Shown here: positions 17,010-26,303 of the stretch, piece by piece
Layout: each line of letters begins with the position of its first letter
Numbering within the stretch: the stretch's first letter is position 1
Assembly (NCBI GenBank): GCA_903862425.1
Contig: CAIOYC010000030.1
Location: 1-64,000, forward strand
Reading direction: 5' to 3'
From: an uncultured Caulobacterales bacterium
GTDB taxonomy: Bacteria > Pseudomonadota > Alphaproteobacteria > Caulobacterales > Caulobacteraceae
DNA length: 64,000 nt
Notes under the pieces: generated by a model
Told to the model about the DNA's origin: nothing
What the model saw: only the letters and a program-made list of their open reading frames with translations
The model's database searches: none
Program-made: the position numbers and the translations under genes

Positions 17010-19139
17010 ATGGGATTGAGCCGTTTGATCGTGAGGCAAGCCCTCGCTTCAACGGTCCTTATCGCCGCGGCAGCCGGTCTCTCATTGGCCGCCAAAGCCC
17101 AGACGGATCGATCCCCCGCCGGTGATGCGTCCCCCACCATCCCGCAGACCGTCATCGTCACCGCCAAGCGGAACGAGGCGATGGGCACGGCCATATCCGC
17201 CAGTGCAGGTGAGGTCGGCGGTGTCGAGCTTTCACAACGGCCGATCCTGCGCCAGGGCGAGGTGCTAGAAGCCGTGCCCGGCATGATCGTTACCGCCCAT
17301 ACCAGCGGCGGCAAGGCCAACCAATATTATCTGCGCGGCTTCAACCTCGATCACGGCACCGACTTCGCCAGTAGCGTCGATGGTGTGCCGGTGAACTTCG
17401 GCACCCACGCCCACGGCCAGGGTTATATGGACCTGAACTGGCTGATCCCCGAGTTGGTGTCCGGGATCGCCTTCCGCAAAGGCCCTTACTATGCCGATGC
17501 GGGCGACTTCTCCGCCGCAGGAAACGCCAGCATCTCCTATCTGTCAAAGCTACCCTCGGACTTCGTGACGGTGGAATTCGGGACCGACGACTATGAGCGG
17601 GCCCTGGTCGCCGGTTCGAGCCCGCTCGGGCCGGGCCAATTGCTCTATGCCGGGGAGTCCATGCACTATGACGGTCCCTCGACCGTCCCAGGCAACTATC
17701 GCCGGCCCACCGCCCTGCTCAAATACACCCTAGGCGACGAGCAGACCGGCGGTGGGGTCACATTGCAGGCCTATGACGCGCGGTGGATTCCGAGCGACCA
17801 GATCCCTGTCGCCGCCATCCCGCTCGTCGGTCGCTACGGCTCGCTCGATCCCACCTCCACCGGACACACCTCGCGGTACAGCATCGCCGGTGAATGGCAC
17901 TGGGGCAGCGGCAATATCAGCCACCAGGTCGAGGTTTACGCCATCAAGTACGGGCTGAACCTCTATTCCGACTTCAGCGAATTTGTCGATCAGGTCCACG
18001 GCGACCAGTTCCGGCAATACGACAACCGCAGCGTCATCGGCGGATCAGAGCGGACAACGATCACCGGAAACTATCTCGGCCTGAAGACCGAGGACACCTT
18101 CGGCGTTCAGACCCGCAACGATTTCGTCAATACGGAGCTCGACCACACGCGGGACCGCGTCCTGCTCGAGGTGGAGCGCGGCGACCAGTCCGTGATCAAT
18201 TCCGCAGCCCTCTACTGGAGCAATTCGATCCTCTGGGCGCCGTGGCTGCGCACGGAAGCGGGCCTGCGGCTGGAGGCCTATCACTTTCACCTGGACAGCA
18301 ACACGCCGGCCAATTCCGGCGAGACCAGCGTCCTGCGGCCCGATCCCAAGATCGGCATCACTCTGTCTCCGCGCTCGGATCTGGATTTCTACGCCCAGGC
18401 TGGGATCAGCTATCGCTCCAACGACACGCGCGGCATCTTCGACAATGTGGCGCCGTACCCGGGCGGCCCGGTGCCGCTGGAGCGCTCCAAGCCCCTCGTC
18501 CGCTCGGACGGCGCCGAGGTCGGGGCGCGCTTACGCATGATCCCAGGCCTCACCTCGACCATCGCCTTCTGGTACCTGGCCAGCAATTCCGAACTGTTCT
18601 TCGCTGGAGACACGGGCTCGGACAACGACAGCGACCGGGCGGGACACCGCTACGGTGTCGAGTTCAACAACATCTACAATCCGACGCGCTGGCTGACGCT
18701 AGACGCCGACTTCGCGCTGTCGCAGGCCTTTTTTACCGACCGCGATCCGGTGGTGGGCAACCAGATTCCGGAAGCGATCAAGACCTCTGCTTCAGTGGCG
18801 GCCATCCTGCACGACCTGTCGGCTCTACGCGGGTTCACCGGCAGCCTCAGGATGCGCTATTTCGGGCCTCGCGACCTGATTGAGGACGGCAGCCAGCATT
18901 CCGCGTCGGTCACCGTTTTCAACGCCCGCGTGACCTATGACCTGACGCCCCGCATCGTGCTGGGCCTGGAAGCGCTGAACGTGTTCAACACCAGATATAA
19001 CGACGCGGAATACTACGACAGCTACCGGCTCAAGGGCCAGCCCGCCAATCCCGACAGCGACGATGGCAGCTATGACGGCCACGTCATCCACGCCGGGGAG
19101 CCGCTGGAGGTCCGGTTCAGCGCGACGGTGAAATACTAA
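17010..19139 (+). CDS. TonB-dependent receptor, probable nickel uptake
   Basis: 709 aa outer-membrane receptor. A signal peptide (about 1-30, ending LAAKAQ) is followed by a TonB box-like VIVTAKR, a plug domain (about 50-165) with YYLRGFNLDHGTDF and a THAHGQGYMDLNWL loop rich in His, then a 22-strand-type barrel ending in a terminal aromatic (VKY). The His-containing plug segment is found in receptors linked to nickel or cobalt. The NikR operator just upstream and hupE nearby support nickel complex uptake; the substrate is inferred. Confidence 0.88.
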   Translation: MGLSRLIVRQALASTVLIAAAAGLSLAAKAQTDRSPAGDASPTIPQTVIVTAKRNEAMGTAISASAGEVGGVELSQRPILRQGEVLEAVPGMIVTAHTSGGKANQYYLRGFNLDHGTDFASSVDGVPVNFGTHAHGQGYMDLNWLIPELVSGIAFRKGPYYADAGDFSAAGNASISYLSKLPSDFVTVEFGTDDYERALVAGSSPLGPGQLLYAGESMHYDGPSTVPGNYRRPTALLKYTLGDEQTGGGVTLQAYDARWIPSDQIPVAAIPLVGRYGSLDPTSTGHTSRYSIAGEWHWGSGNISHQVEVYAIKYGLNLYSDFSEFVDQVHGDQFRQYDNRSVIGGSERTTITGNYLGLKTEDTFGVQTRNDFVNTELDHTRDRVLLEVERGDQSVINSAALYWSNSILWAPWLRTEAGLRLEAYHFHLDSNTPANSGETSVLRPDPKIGITLSPRSDLDFYAQAGISYRSNDTRGIFDNVAPYPGGPVPLERSKPLVRSDGAEVGARLRMIPGLTSTIAFWYLASNSELFFAGDTGSDNDSDRAGHRYGVEFNNIYNPTRWLTLDADFALSQAFFTDRDPVVGNQIPEAIKTSASVAAILHDLSALRGFTGSLRMRYFGPRDLIEDGSQHSASVTVFNARVTYDLTPRIVLGLEALNVFNTRYNDAEYYDSYRLKGQPANPDSDDGSYDGHVIHAGEPLEVRFSATVKY

Positions 19140-19387
19140 ATATGCGGGAAGTTTAGGCCATACCAAACGTTGCCTGACCGGAACGGTAGCTTATCACCCC
19201 TAAGCCGTCCGTCGTAAGGTCCGCTTCAGGGCCGCCCGGGGGGGGGCGAGCAACCGCAATCAGACAACAGATCGCATATTGACCGAGTTTAAGCGGTACA
19301 TATTAGGCGACGCGAACGGGCGCCTATCGCTGAAGCGACGAACCGAGCTTTCGCTAGGGCGTTGCCATCTCATCGATGGAGGTTTCT

Positions 19388-19960
19388 ATGCTCGAACACG
19401 TCCCTGCTGGACTGGGTCATGCGCTGCGTGGTGTCCGCGCCGGTTTTGAGAAAGTGGTCAGCGAGGCAGATTTCCCCGGCGTTGCCGATAGCATTAAGAT
19501 GACGAGCAACGCGTTCGAGGATGGCAGCTCAATCCCGGCGCGCTACACCGAGGATGGCGAAAAGATTTCGCCGCCGCTCCAGTGGGATAAGGTCCCCTCG
19601 GGCACGGCCGCCTTGGCGCTGATCGTCGAAGATCCTGACGCGCCAAGCCCTGAACCGCTCGTGCATTTACTCGCCTGGGACCTTCCGGCGACACTTATGG
19701 CCTTGCCGGAGGGGGAGTTCAAAAGCCCAGGACACGCCGGATTGGAGGAACAGCTAGGACGTAACAGCTTCTTGTCGGCAGGGTGGCTAGCGCCGGACCC
19801 GCCGACCGGTCACGGCCCACACCTGTACGTCTTCCAAATATACGCTTTGGACTGCAAGCTCGACTTTGATGGCCATCCGGGCCGCAACTCGGTTGTTAAA
19901 GCCATGAAAGGTCACGTGCTGGCCAAGGGAGTGCTGGTAGGGACCTATGAGCGAAGCTGA
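19388..19960 (+). CDS. PEBP/YbhB-family protein
   Basis: About 190 aa of the phosphatidylethanolamine-binding protein family (bacterial YbhB/YbcL type). Key blocks are ARYTEDGEKISPPLQW, LIVEDPDAPSPEPLVHLL with the conserved DPDAP and His, and GPHLYVFQIYALD. Function in bacteria is unclear; possible kinase-modulating or ligand-binding role. The ATG at 19388 is preferred since GGAGGT lies 4 bases upstream; an ATG 12 bases earlier would overlap this RBS. Confidence 0.88.
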   Translation: MLEHVPAGLGHALRGVRAGFEKVVSEADFPGVADSIKMTSNAFEDGSSIPARYTEDGEKISPPLQWDKVPSGTAALALIVEDPDAPSPEPLVHLLAWDLPATLMALPEGEFKSPGHAGLEEQLGRNSFLSAGWLAPDPPTGHGPHLYVFQIYALDCKLDFDGHPGRNSVVKAMKGHVLAKGVLVGTYERS

Positions 19961-20014
19961 AAAGTCGCCGACAAGCGGCTAAGATTACGTGTGTTTTGGG
20001 AATGGTCGCTTGTT

Positions 20015-20278
20015 CTAGCGTAGCTGGCTATCCTTGCTTCCACGACGGTTGAACAAGGCATGCTCCACTCGGTTATCCCGATCCGATTGGCAGCGAACGC
20101 AAGTCTTCACACCGGGTAGCGCCTGACGTCGGCGCTCGGGGATCTCATCGCCGCATTCCGTGCATTCGAGCAGGCTCTCGCCCGCAGGGATCCTGGCTCG
20201 CGCCGCTACGACGGCGTCGCTGATCGTGTCGTCGATCTGCTCGACAACGGCGCCTTCTTTGGCCCAGCCGCTCGCCAT
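20015..20278 (-). CDS. DksA/TraR-family C4 zinc-finger protein
   Basis: 87 aa from the ATG at 20278, which has a GGGGG stretch about 5 bases upstream. The C-terminal half has CTECGDEIPERRR followed by CVRC, the four-cysteine zinc finger of the short TraR/DksA family, which binds RNA polymerase in its secondary channel. The N-terminal helix is short, as in TraR. Such genes are common on phages, plasmids and islands. Confidence 0.85.
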   Translation of the reverse strand: MASGWAKEGAVVEQIDDTISDAVVAARARIPAGESLLECTECGDEIPERRRQALPGVKTCVRCQSDRDNRVEHALFNRRGSKDSQLR

Positions 20279-20421
20279 TTTTCCCCCGATCGTTGTCGTC
20301 ATCCGTAGATAGTTCGGCGCTGCGGAGCACCAGCGTTGCAGCGGCGCCCTGCCGGCTGCTCAGGCGATGGAACGATCCGACTCGGTCGGGATTCCAATTC
20401 CACACAACCTGGAGAACCATC

Positions 20422-20601
20422 ATGTCCGGACGCGAAGAGATCGCCCCTAACGGCGACAAGCGCTACATCCGCCGCGATGACGAAGGACGCATCAAGAGTT
20501 CGGTCGAAGAAGGCCGCTCCCTGTCAGCTGACCCGCGGCACAAGGCCAAGCACGACGCCAAGCCTGGGCAGGGCGATCGGGGCGACCACCACACCAAGTA
20601 G
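20422..20601 (+). CDS. Small highly charged protein of unknown function
   Basis: 59 aa, rich in Lys, Arg, Asp and His, with no hydrophobic stretch; likely soluble and possibly disordered. The ATG at 20422 follows GGAGA at a good distance, so translation is credible. It is divergent from the DksA/TraR gene and just upstream of the DUF1810 gene. No family recognised. Confidence 0.55.
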   Translation: MSGREEIAPNGDKRYIRRDDEGRIKSSVEEGRSLSADPRHKAKHDAKPGQGDRGDHHTK

Positions 20602-20614
20602 GCCAGGTCAGGCC

Positions 20615-21049
20615 GTGAGCAGCGACCCCTTCGATCTTGCTCGCTTCGAGACGGCTCAGGCGAACACATTTGAACAGGCTGTCGAGGAGCTACGCGCTGG
20701 CCGTAAGCGAACCCACTGGATGTGGTTTGTCTTCCCCCAGCTGAACGGGTTGGGGCATTCGTCCACGGCGCAGTTCTACGGTCTTTCGGGCCGGGATGAG
20801 GCGGCGGCCTATCTTCAGCACCCCGTCCTTGGCCCACGCCTCAAGCTGGCTGTTGAGGCCGTTCTAGCGAGCCCGGCCAAGACCCTGAACGCGCTATTCG
20901 GGTCGCCGGACGATCTGAAATTCAAATCCTCAATGACCTTGTTCGCCGCCATCGATTCGGACGGGCCTTATAGAGCGGCATTGGATCGTTGGTGCGCTGG
21001 TGAGAGGGATCGTCTGACGCTCCAGCTGCTGGAGGGGCGCATCGCTTAA
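20615..21049 (+). CDS. DUF1810 family protein
   Basis: 144 aa starting at GTG 20615. It has FDLARFETAQ at the start, then RKRTHWMWFVFPQLNGLG and the HPVLGPRL segment, all typical of DUF1810 (related to calpastatin-like YjhX annotations). The ending FAAID followed by ALDRWCAGERDRLTLQLL also fits. The family is soluble and may be an ADP-ribose-linked domain; its role is unknown. The GTG begins 14 bases after the preceding stop. Confidence 0.85.
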   Translation: MSSDPFDLARFETAQANTFEQAVEELRAGRKRTHWMWFVFPQLNGLGHSSTAQFYGLSGRDEAAAYLQHPVLGPRLKLAVEAVLASPAKTLNALFGSPDDLKFKSSMTLFAAIDSDGPYRAALDRWCAGERDRLTLQLLEGRIA

Positions 21050-21082
21050 GCCGCGCTGGCGTGGAAGGACACCTTCCTTGCA

Positions 21083-21868
21083 GTGAGGCGTTCGTCCCGG
21101 GTGAAGATCGCCGCCTTGAACATCAATAACGTCAATCGCCGCCTGCCAAATCTGCTGGCTTGGCTGGCGCGAGAGCAACCCGACATCGCCTGTCTTCAGG
21201 AGCTGAAGGCCGACGATCTGGACTTCCCGTTGGCGGCGTTTGAGGACGTTGGGTACGGCGCCGCTTGGCAACGCACCTGGAATGGGGTGGCGATCTTGGC
21301 GCGAGACACCGAGCCGGTGGTGACCCGCCGTTCCCTTCCAGGCGATGCGGCCGATGTTCAGTCACGCTATCTGGAAGCGGCGGTAAACGGCATCCTGATC
21401 GCCTCGATCTACCTGCCCAACGGCAATCCCAATCCGGGTCCCAAGTTCGACTACAAGTTGGACTGGATGGAGCGGCTCATCACTCACGCCGAGGGATTGA
21501 TCGCCGCCGGCATTCCGGTGGTTTTGGCCGGCGACTACAATGTCGTCCCGACAGAAGCTGACATCTACCAACCCAACAGCTGGGCGGGCGACGCGCTGGT
21601 GGACCCCGCGGCCCGGGCTACATTTCAGCGATTGCTGGATCAGGGTTGGGTGGATGGCCTGCGCTCCCAGCATCCCGTCGGACCACTTTGGACCTTCTGG
21701 TCTTATCTTCGCCATCGCTGGCCAAGCGACAAAGGCCTTCGGCTCGACCATTTGCTGCTATCGCCCGGTCTCTCCGGCAGCCTTACCGGCGCCGGTGTCG
21801 ATCGTTGGGTTCGCGGCGAAGACGGCGCCAGCGACCATGCTCCAAGCTGGATCACGCTCGCCCCATGA
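21083..21868 (+). CDS. xth: Exodeoxyribonuclease III
   Basis: 261 aa endonuclease/exonuclease/phosphatase-fold DNA repair enzyme that nicks abasic sites and degrades one strand from 3' ends. Visible signatures: IAALNINNVNRRLPNLL at the start, CLQELKADD with catalytic Glu, NGVAILAR, LAGDYNVVPTEADIY with catalytic Asp/Asn, and the terminal SDHAP. Another GTG at 21101 could be the true start. It overlaps the next small reading frame by 4 bases. Confidence 0.92.
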   Translation: MRRSSRVKIAALNINNVNRRLPNLLAWLAREQPDIACLQELKADDLDFPLAAFEDVGYGAAWQRTWNGVAILARDTEPVVTRRSLPGDAADVQSRYLEAAVNGILIASIYLPNGNPNPGPKFDYKLDWMERLITHAEGLIAAGIPVVLAGDYNVVPTEADIYQPNSWAGDALVDPAARATFQRLLDQGWVDGLRSQHPVGPLWTFWSYLRHRWPSDKGLRLDHLLLSPGLSGSLTGAGVDRWVRGEDGASDHAPSWITLAP

Positions 21869-21961
21869 CCGCCGATGGTCACCCCGTAACGCCGGACGGC
21901 CGATACGTTGTGGTGCGAGGTCGTCTTTGGCGCATGGCCAATCTACGCCAAATCTCGACCT
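21865..21961 (+). pseudogene. 5' fragment of a small conserved protein
   Basis: An ATG overlapping the exonuclease stop begins about 31 residues (TPDGRYVVVRGRLWRMAN) that match the start of a short conserved alphaproteobacterial protein as I recall it. It then breaks off and stops. The sequence beyond about 21950 belongs to another gene, so this marks a deletion or recombination junction. Confidence 0.5.
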
Positions 21962-22882
21962 GATCGCAGCGCCATGGTGCTCAGAGCGCTTGAAGAGAAG
22001 CTGCATACTCGCCGTAATGAGGTGATCGGCCTTCCTGCAAGGCTCAGCGTTGAGCACCTACTGCCGCAGAAGGGTTCTAAGGCGGACTATCCTTTTGCCT
22101 CGGCCATGCCGAGTCGGGACGGCGAGGGCGATGATCAGTGCCGTGAGCGTATGATCCACACCCTCGGAAACCTCACTTTGCTGACCGGTGAGCTGAATGC
22201 TTCAGCCAGCAATGGGCCGTTCCCAGACAAGGTGACGAAAATCGTTGAGGACAGCGACCTGCGCCTGAATGCCTGGTTACGAACTGCACCGCCGGCCTCA
22301 TGGACTGAGGTCGATATCCTAAAACGTGGCGAAGCCCTTTTTCGAACGGCGCTTGAAGTTTGGCCTAGGGCTGCGACCGAGCCGGAAAACCTGGCAGACG
22401 AGCAAATACCGGCCAAGGGTGTCTGGCGCTTCACCGAGGCGAGTGAGCTTCAACTGAAGCGACATTCGCTCATCCAAGCGCTAGCTTCGCGCGAGCAGGT
22501 TGCCTTGTCAGCGGACTCGGTCGCCCGCTATGGTGACCCAAGTGGAAACGTCCGCGTGGTGGTTGCCATCTCGAAACACCACGTCGATCGGGGACTGCCG
22601 TATTGGTATGGCTACATGCCCCAATGGCAGACCTACCTTGAAGGTGCAGCGCGCGGCTATTTGCTCCTGGGCTGTATGGACCGCAACGTGGGGTTTGCGA
22701 TCCCCCGAGATGTTCTCACCGAAAACCTCGGCGCGCTGAACAATTCACCGACCAAGGACGGATCGATCCGTCACTGGCATGTCCACTTGGTCGAACGGAG
22801 TGAAGGATTAGCGTTGGTGCTGCCGCGGATTGATCAAACCTTAGATCTAACGCCGTATCTACTGCGGTTCACGTCGCAGTGA
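21950..22882 (+). pseudogene. C-terminal part of a GmrSD/DUF262-DUF1524 restriction enzyme
   Basis: About 305 residues with no proper start. The frame carries the DUF1524 HNH-type nuclease pattern of GmrD-like type IV restriction proteins: RLSVEHLLPQ near the beginning and HTLGNLTLLTGELNASASN soon after. A C-terminal domain of about 170 residues follows. The N-terminal DUF262 ParB-like domain is missing, having been replaced by the fragment before 21950. Members cut modified phage DNA; this copy is probably inactive. Confidence 0.7.
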
Positions 22883-23085
22883 TCGTCCCCCTGCTGATTT
22901 AAAGGCACGCAACCACGGGCCCCTCGTCCGAGTGTCTAAGCCAACATATGAACGACATGCGTCCACCAGGGCAGAATTGGGCTCAAGGCGGTACTCCGCC
23001 CCTTTCCAAAAAGTCGACACTTGGCTTCGACGATTCCCTTACCTGGCGCAGCAAGCCTAGCTGGCATCTGGTCAGCACCGCGGAT

Positions 23086-23306
23086 GGTGCTGTCAGTCTA
23101 ACCGCAACTTGTCTCCACTTGACGGACCGCGGGCAGGGGAGAGCAGAGCCTAGGCCATGAGGGACTTCCACTCAGCCAGGGCGGCTGAGCGTTGGGCTTT
23201 GAAGTCTTCTCGCTGGGTGAGGTGGCGGTCCTTGTTGAAGTGGTTGTGGAAGGCGGCATGGACGGAGCTGAACTTCTGCAGGCTCTTCATCTGCCTGAAC
23301 CGCAGC
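23086..23306 (-). mobile_element. IS6-family remnant (3' end only)
   Basis: Starts with the same GGTGCTGTCAGTCTAACCGC end as the copies at 1672 and 33926, and contains the last about 50 codons of that transposase on the minus strand. It is cut off at 23306, exactly where a second, different IS6 element begins, so that insertion or the following deletion removed the rest. Confidence 0.85.
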
Positions 23307-24125
23307 GGTGCTGTCAGTCGTACGCTAAAATGTCTCCACTAGGCGGCTGAAAAAGTCGTTGTGAGGCATGGATTTATGCGGTCGATCTCGTTCAAGCGCC
23401 ACCGTTTTCCGGCCGAGGTGATCCGGCATGCGGTGTGGCTCTATTTCCGCTTCACCCTCAGCCTGCGCGACGTCGAGGAGATGATGGCGCAGCGTGGAGT
23501 CGACGTCAGCTACGAGACCATTCGGTGCTGGACGATCAAATTTGGGCCGCAGTTTGCCCGGGCGCTTAAGAGGCGCCGGCCGGCGCCTTCTCCCCGCTGG
23601 CATCTGGATGAGATGGTCTGCAACGTGCGGGGAAAACGCATGTACCTCTGGCGCGCCGTCGATGACGAGGGTGAGGTGTTAGACCTTGTAATGCAACGCC
23701 ATAGGGACACCGAAGCGGCGCTGAAGCTGCTGAAACGCCTGCTCCGCAACCAGCCCATTGCGCCTACCGCCATCGTCACGGACCGACTGAAATCATACGG
23801 CTCGGCGCTCGCCGAACTTGGCCTCTCCGGCATCCACCACGACGGAAAAAAGCGCGAGAACAACCGTGCGGAAAACTCCCACCTGCCCATCCGAAGACGG
23901 GAGCGGCAGCAGCTTGGGTTCAAGTCCCAGGCCTCCGCTCAGAGGTTTCTCACCGGCCATGCCGCTGTCTACAACACCTTCTACACCGCTAGGCATCTGA
24001 CTACCCGACCAACACTGCGGACCTTCCGCGCCGCGGCCTTCGAGGCCTGGTCACAGGCGACATACGCCTAGATTTCGGGGCGGGAAGGGCGGCCTATGAT
24101 CTTGGCGAGTTAAGCTGACAGGCCC
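23307..24125 (+). mobile_element. IS6-family insertion sequence, second type, apparently complete
   Basis: The left end GGTGCTGTCAGTCGTACG at 23307 and the inverted right end finishing at 24125 bound a 0.82-kb element with one intact transposase on the plus strand. Its ends differ from those of the other copies after the first 12 bases. No 8-bp direct repeat flanks it. It inserted into, or recombined with, the remnant at 23086-23306. Confidence 0.82.
23376..24071 (+). CDS. IS6-family transposase
   Basis: 231 aa from ATG 23376. A helix-turn-helix N-terminus (LRDVEEMMAQRGVDVSYETI) is followed by the DDE catalytic core: WHLDE, VTDRLKSY and the NRAENSHLPIRRRERQQ block. Full length for IS6/IS26 transposases and no internal break, so it is probably active. 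Clearly different from the other IS6 proteins here (LxRRRPAPSPR linker, AWSQATYA end). Confidence 0.93.
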   Translation: MRSISFKRHRFPAEVIRHAVWLYFRFTLSLRDVEEMMAQRGVDVSYETIRCWTIKFGPQFARALKRRRPAPSPRWHLDEMVCNVRGKRMYLWRAVDDEGEVLDLVMQRHRDTEAALKLLKRLLRNQPIAPTAIVTDRLKSYGSALAELGLSGIHHDGKKRENNRAENSHLPIRRRERQQLGFKSQASAQRFLTGHAAVYNTFYTARHLTTRPTLRTFRAAAFEAWSQATYA

Positions 24126-24474
24126 GGCTGAACTCCTCCGCTCGGAATCTAGCGGTGTGCCTGATGCCCAACAACTAAACACAGATGGTCGAGCTGCGAT
24201 CTAGAAAGCCTACCAGATCGAGCCCGATCTCCCCTTGAATGCCGCATACTTCGTTTTGAGCAGGCCTGACAAAACAAGTAGGTGTGATGCCGCCAAATCC
24301 TATCTTGCGCGGCCGATACCACCTCAACTCCAATTCTGACAGCCAGCGCTATCGGAACAGAGAAAGGCAGCGTTCTTCATGATTGCGATGGGGTGTATGG
24401 CGCCATAGGACTGATGAGGAATAGTGTGGGCTGGACACACACGCGAAGTGCGTTGACCCGTCGATCCAAGTGGG

Positions 24475-24820
24475 AGCACCTATAGTGGACCTCCTTTCTC
24501 GATCGAAGAAGCGCCAAAGCGCGGCGATACTGACGCCGCCGCCCTGGTCCGCGAGCCGAGCCTTGATCTCCAAAAGCGTAATGTCCGGAACCTCGGCTAG
24601 GGCGGCATGGATCAGCGCGCTGTGTGCCTCGGTCTTGTGCGAGAGCCGATCCCCGCTCTGCGCTCGGGGCAGAGCATCGCCGACGTCCCGCCGCCGCGCG
24701 AACCAACGGATTGCGCTTGACGGGGTTACCCCGAACCGTTCCGCCGCCTGGCGGCACGAACAGCCCATCGTCTACGGCCAGAACACGCGAGCGAAGATCC
24801 AAGGATAGCGGCTTGGGCAT
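24475..24820 (-). pseudogene. IS630-family transposase remnant (OrfA)
   Basis: Begins PKPLSLDLRSRVLAV, the usual start of IS630 OrfA, then shifts frame at about 24763 and continues SCRQAAERFGVTPSSAIRWF (helix-turn-helix), ending at RFFDRE near 24480. The DDE half (OrfB) is absent. One extra base near 24763 explains the frameshift. An inactive fragment. Confidence 0.75.
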
Positions 24821-24910
24821 GCAGGTCGGCCTCCCTCGCCAGCCTGCACTCTGAATCAGATCAGACTGCTCTTGGGAATCCCGTCCGATTCCACACGGGC
24901 GAAAACCGCT

Positions 24911-25240
24911 CTAATGCAACGGCGTAAACAAAAACAACGGTGTTTCCTCTTTAGGACCAAAGAAACCCCAGTCACGCAACATTTCTTCGGCATCTTCTTT
25001 GCCAATCGAACGTAGAAAATCTGGAGAAACTCTACTTAATGGTGTTCTAATTCCCTTGTAATCAATTTCGTATATAGGGGGATCGATAACGTCATCTAGA
25101 ACGCGCACGACAATGCCATTTATTGAGCCGAAACACTTGATGAATAATGCATCATCAACCTCCTGAGAAGACCGAGAAATTTCATATTTTACCCCTAAGT
25201 CGGTCAAAATTTTCTCAAACTTTGTGAACATTTCTTCCAT
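24911..25240 (-). CDS. Probable immunity protein of a polymorphic-toxin pair
   Basis: 109 aa, acidic, soluble, no signal peptide, strikingly more AT-rich than its neighbours. It starts 4 bases after the end of the toxin-like tail at 25245-25478 and on the same strand, the standard toxin-then-immunity arrangement of contact-dependent and Rhs/polymorphic toxins. I do not recognise the immunity family. The call rests on position, size, acidity and base composition. Confidence 0.5.
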   Translation of the reverse strand: MEEMFTKFEKILTDLGVKYEISRSSQEVDDALFIKCFGSINGIVVRVLDDVIDPPIYEIDYKGIRTPLSRVSPDFLRSIGKEDAEEMLRDWGFFGPKEETPLFLFTPLH

Positions 25241-25244
25241 GAAT

Positions 25245-25478
25245 TTACCTGATTTCTATTGTGCCTTTAATACCGGCGCTCGTCACATAGTTTATATGTG
25301 GAAAATCATGCGGATTTGGAAAAGTGTGTGGCGGATCTACACGCACAACTTTGCCCCCGCCAGATGTGATCAAATCTCTTGCTTCCCCTTCGGTAGCAAC
25401 CGTTCCATTTATGGTACGAATTGTCCCACCCTGGTTTACAGCTCGCACCTGGGATCGCCAAGCTGGATCGCCTCGCCA
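25245..25478 (-). pseudogene. C-terminal toxin-domain fragment, severed by an IS
   Basis: About 77 residues remain, with GTIRTINGTVATEGEARDLI, a PPHTFPNPHDFPHINY stretch and a KGTIEIR ending. The Pro/His-rich segment resembles nuclease-type polymorphic toxin tails (possibly the Ntox24 group, uncertain). The frame enters directly from the IS6 copy whose end is at 25479, so the delivery part of the toxin has been lost. It sits just before the small acidic immunity-like gene. Confidence 0.45.
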
Positions 25479-26303
25479 GGTGCTGTCAGTCCAACGGCAA
25501 CTTGTCTCCACTCGTCGGAGCACTGGCAGGGGAGGGCGGAGCTAGGCCATGAGGGATTTCCACTCAGCCAAGGCGGCTGAGCGTCGGGCCTTGTAGTCGC
25601 TTCGGCTGATGAGGTGGCGATCCTGATTGAAGTGGTTGTGAATCGAGGCGTGGACGGACGTGAATTTCTGCAGCGTCTTCATCCTCCGAAACCGCAGCAT
25701 GGCGCGCTCCCTTCGTCGGAAGGGGAGGTGAGAGTTCTCACATCGATTATTTAGTCGGCGGCCCGTCTGCTGCAGATCGACGGCGCCGATCTCTTTCAAC
25801 GCAGCGCCGTATGAGCGGAGGCGGTCGGTCACGATGGCTTTGGTTCGGCCATGCCGTTTCATCGCTTTCTTGATGAATTTCAACGCGGCAGCCTTGTCGC
25901 GCGTCTCAGTGACGAACGACTCGAGGATCTCGCCTTCATGGTCCACGGCTCGCCAGAGGTACTTCTGCTCGCCGTTGATGCGGACGAAGACCTCGTCTAG
26001 GTGCCAGCGCCAATGGGTGAACTGGCGCATCCGATCAACCCGCTTGCGCCGGATGTCCGCGGCGAACATGGGACCGAACCGGTTCCACCAGAGCCGCACC
26101 GTTTCGTGGCAAATGTCGATGCCGCGCTCGAACAGCAGGTCTTCCACGTTGCGCAGCGACAGCGGGTAGCGAACGTACATCATCACGACGAGGCGGATCA
26201 CTTCCGGTGATGAGTCGAAGTAGCGAAATGGGTCGGTCGAGCGGGCCATTAAGCCACGCTATCCGCCCGCGCCGGCCTCAGGCAAGTTTGGGCTGACAGC
26301 ACC
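25479..26303 (-). mobile_element. IS6-family insertion sequence, third type, apparently complete
   Basis: Ends GGTGCTGTCAGTCCAACG (25479) and, inverted, GGTGCTGTCAGCCCAAAC (ending 26303) bound a 0.82-kb element with one intact minus-strand transposase. The flanks (cctcgcca and ttggggac) are not repeats of each other. It separates a toxin tail from an integrase tail, two unrelated truncated genes, so the element marks a deletion or rearrangement. Confidence 0.87.
25542..26249 (-). CDS. IS6-family transposase
   Basis: 235 aa. Shares most residues with the 238-aa protein at 33990-34706 but is clearly a different IS (start ARSTDPFRYFDSS). All catalytic blocks are present: WHLDE, VTDRLRSY, CENSHLPFRRRERAMLRF. 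Full length, probably active. Confidence 0.93.
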   Translation of the reverse strand: MARSTDPFRYFDSSPEVIRLVVMMYVRYPLSLRNVEDLLFERGIDICHETVRLWWNRFGPMFAADIRRKRVDRMRQFTHWRWHLDEVFVRINGEQKYLWRAVDHEGEILESFVTETRDKAAALKFIKKAMKRHGRTKAIVTDRLRSYGAALKEIGAVDLQQTGRRLNNRCENSHLPFRRRERAMLRFRRMKTLQKFTSVHASIHNHFNQDRHLISRSDYKARRSAALAEWKSLMA

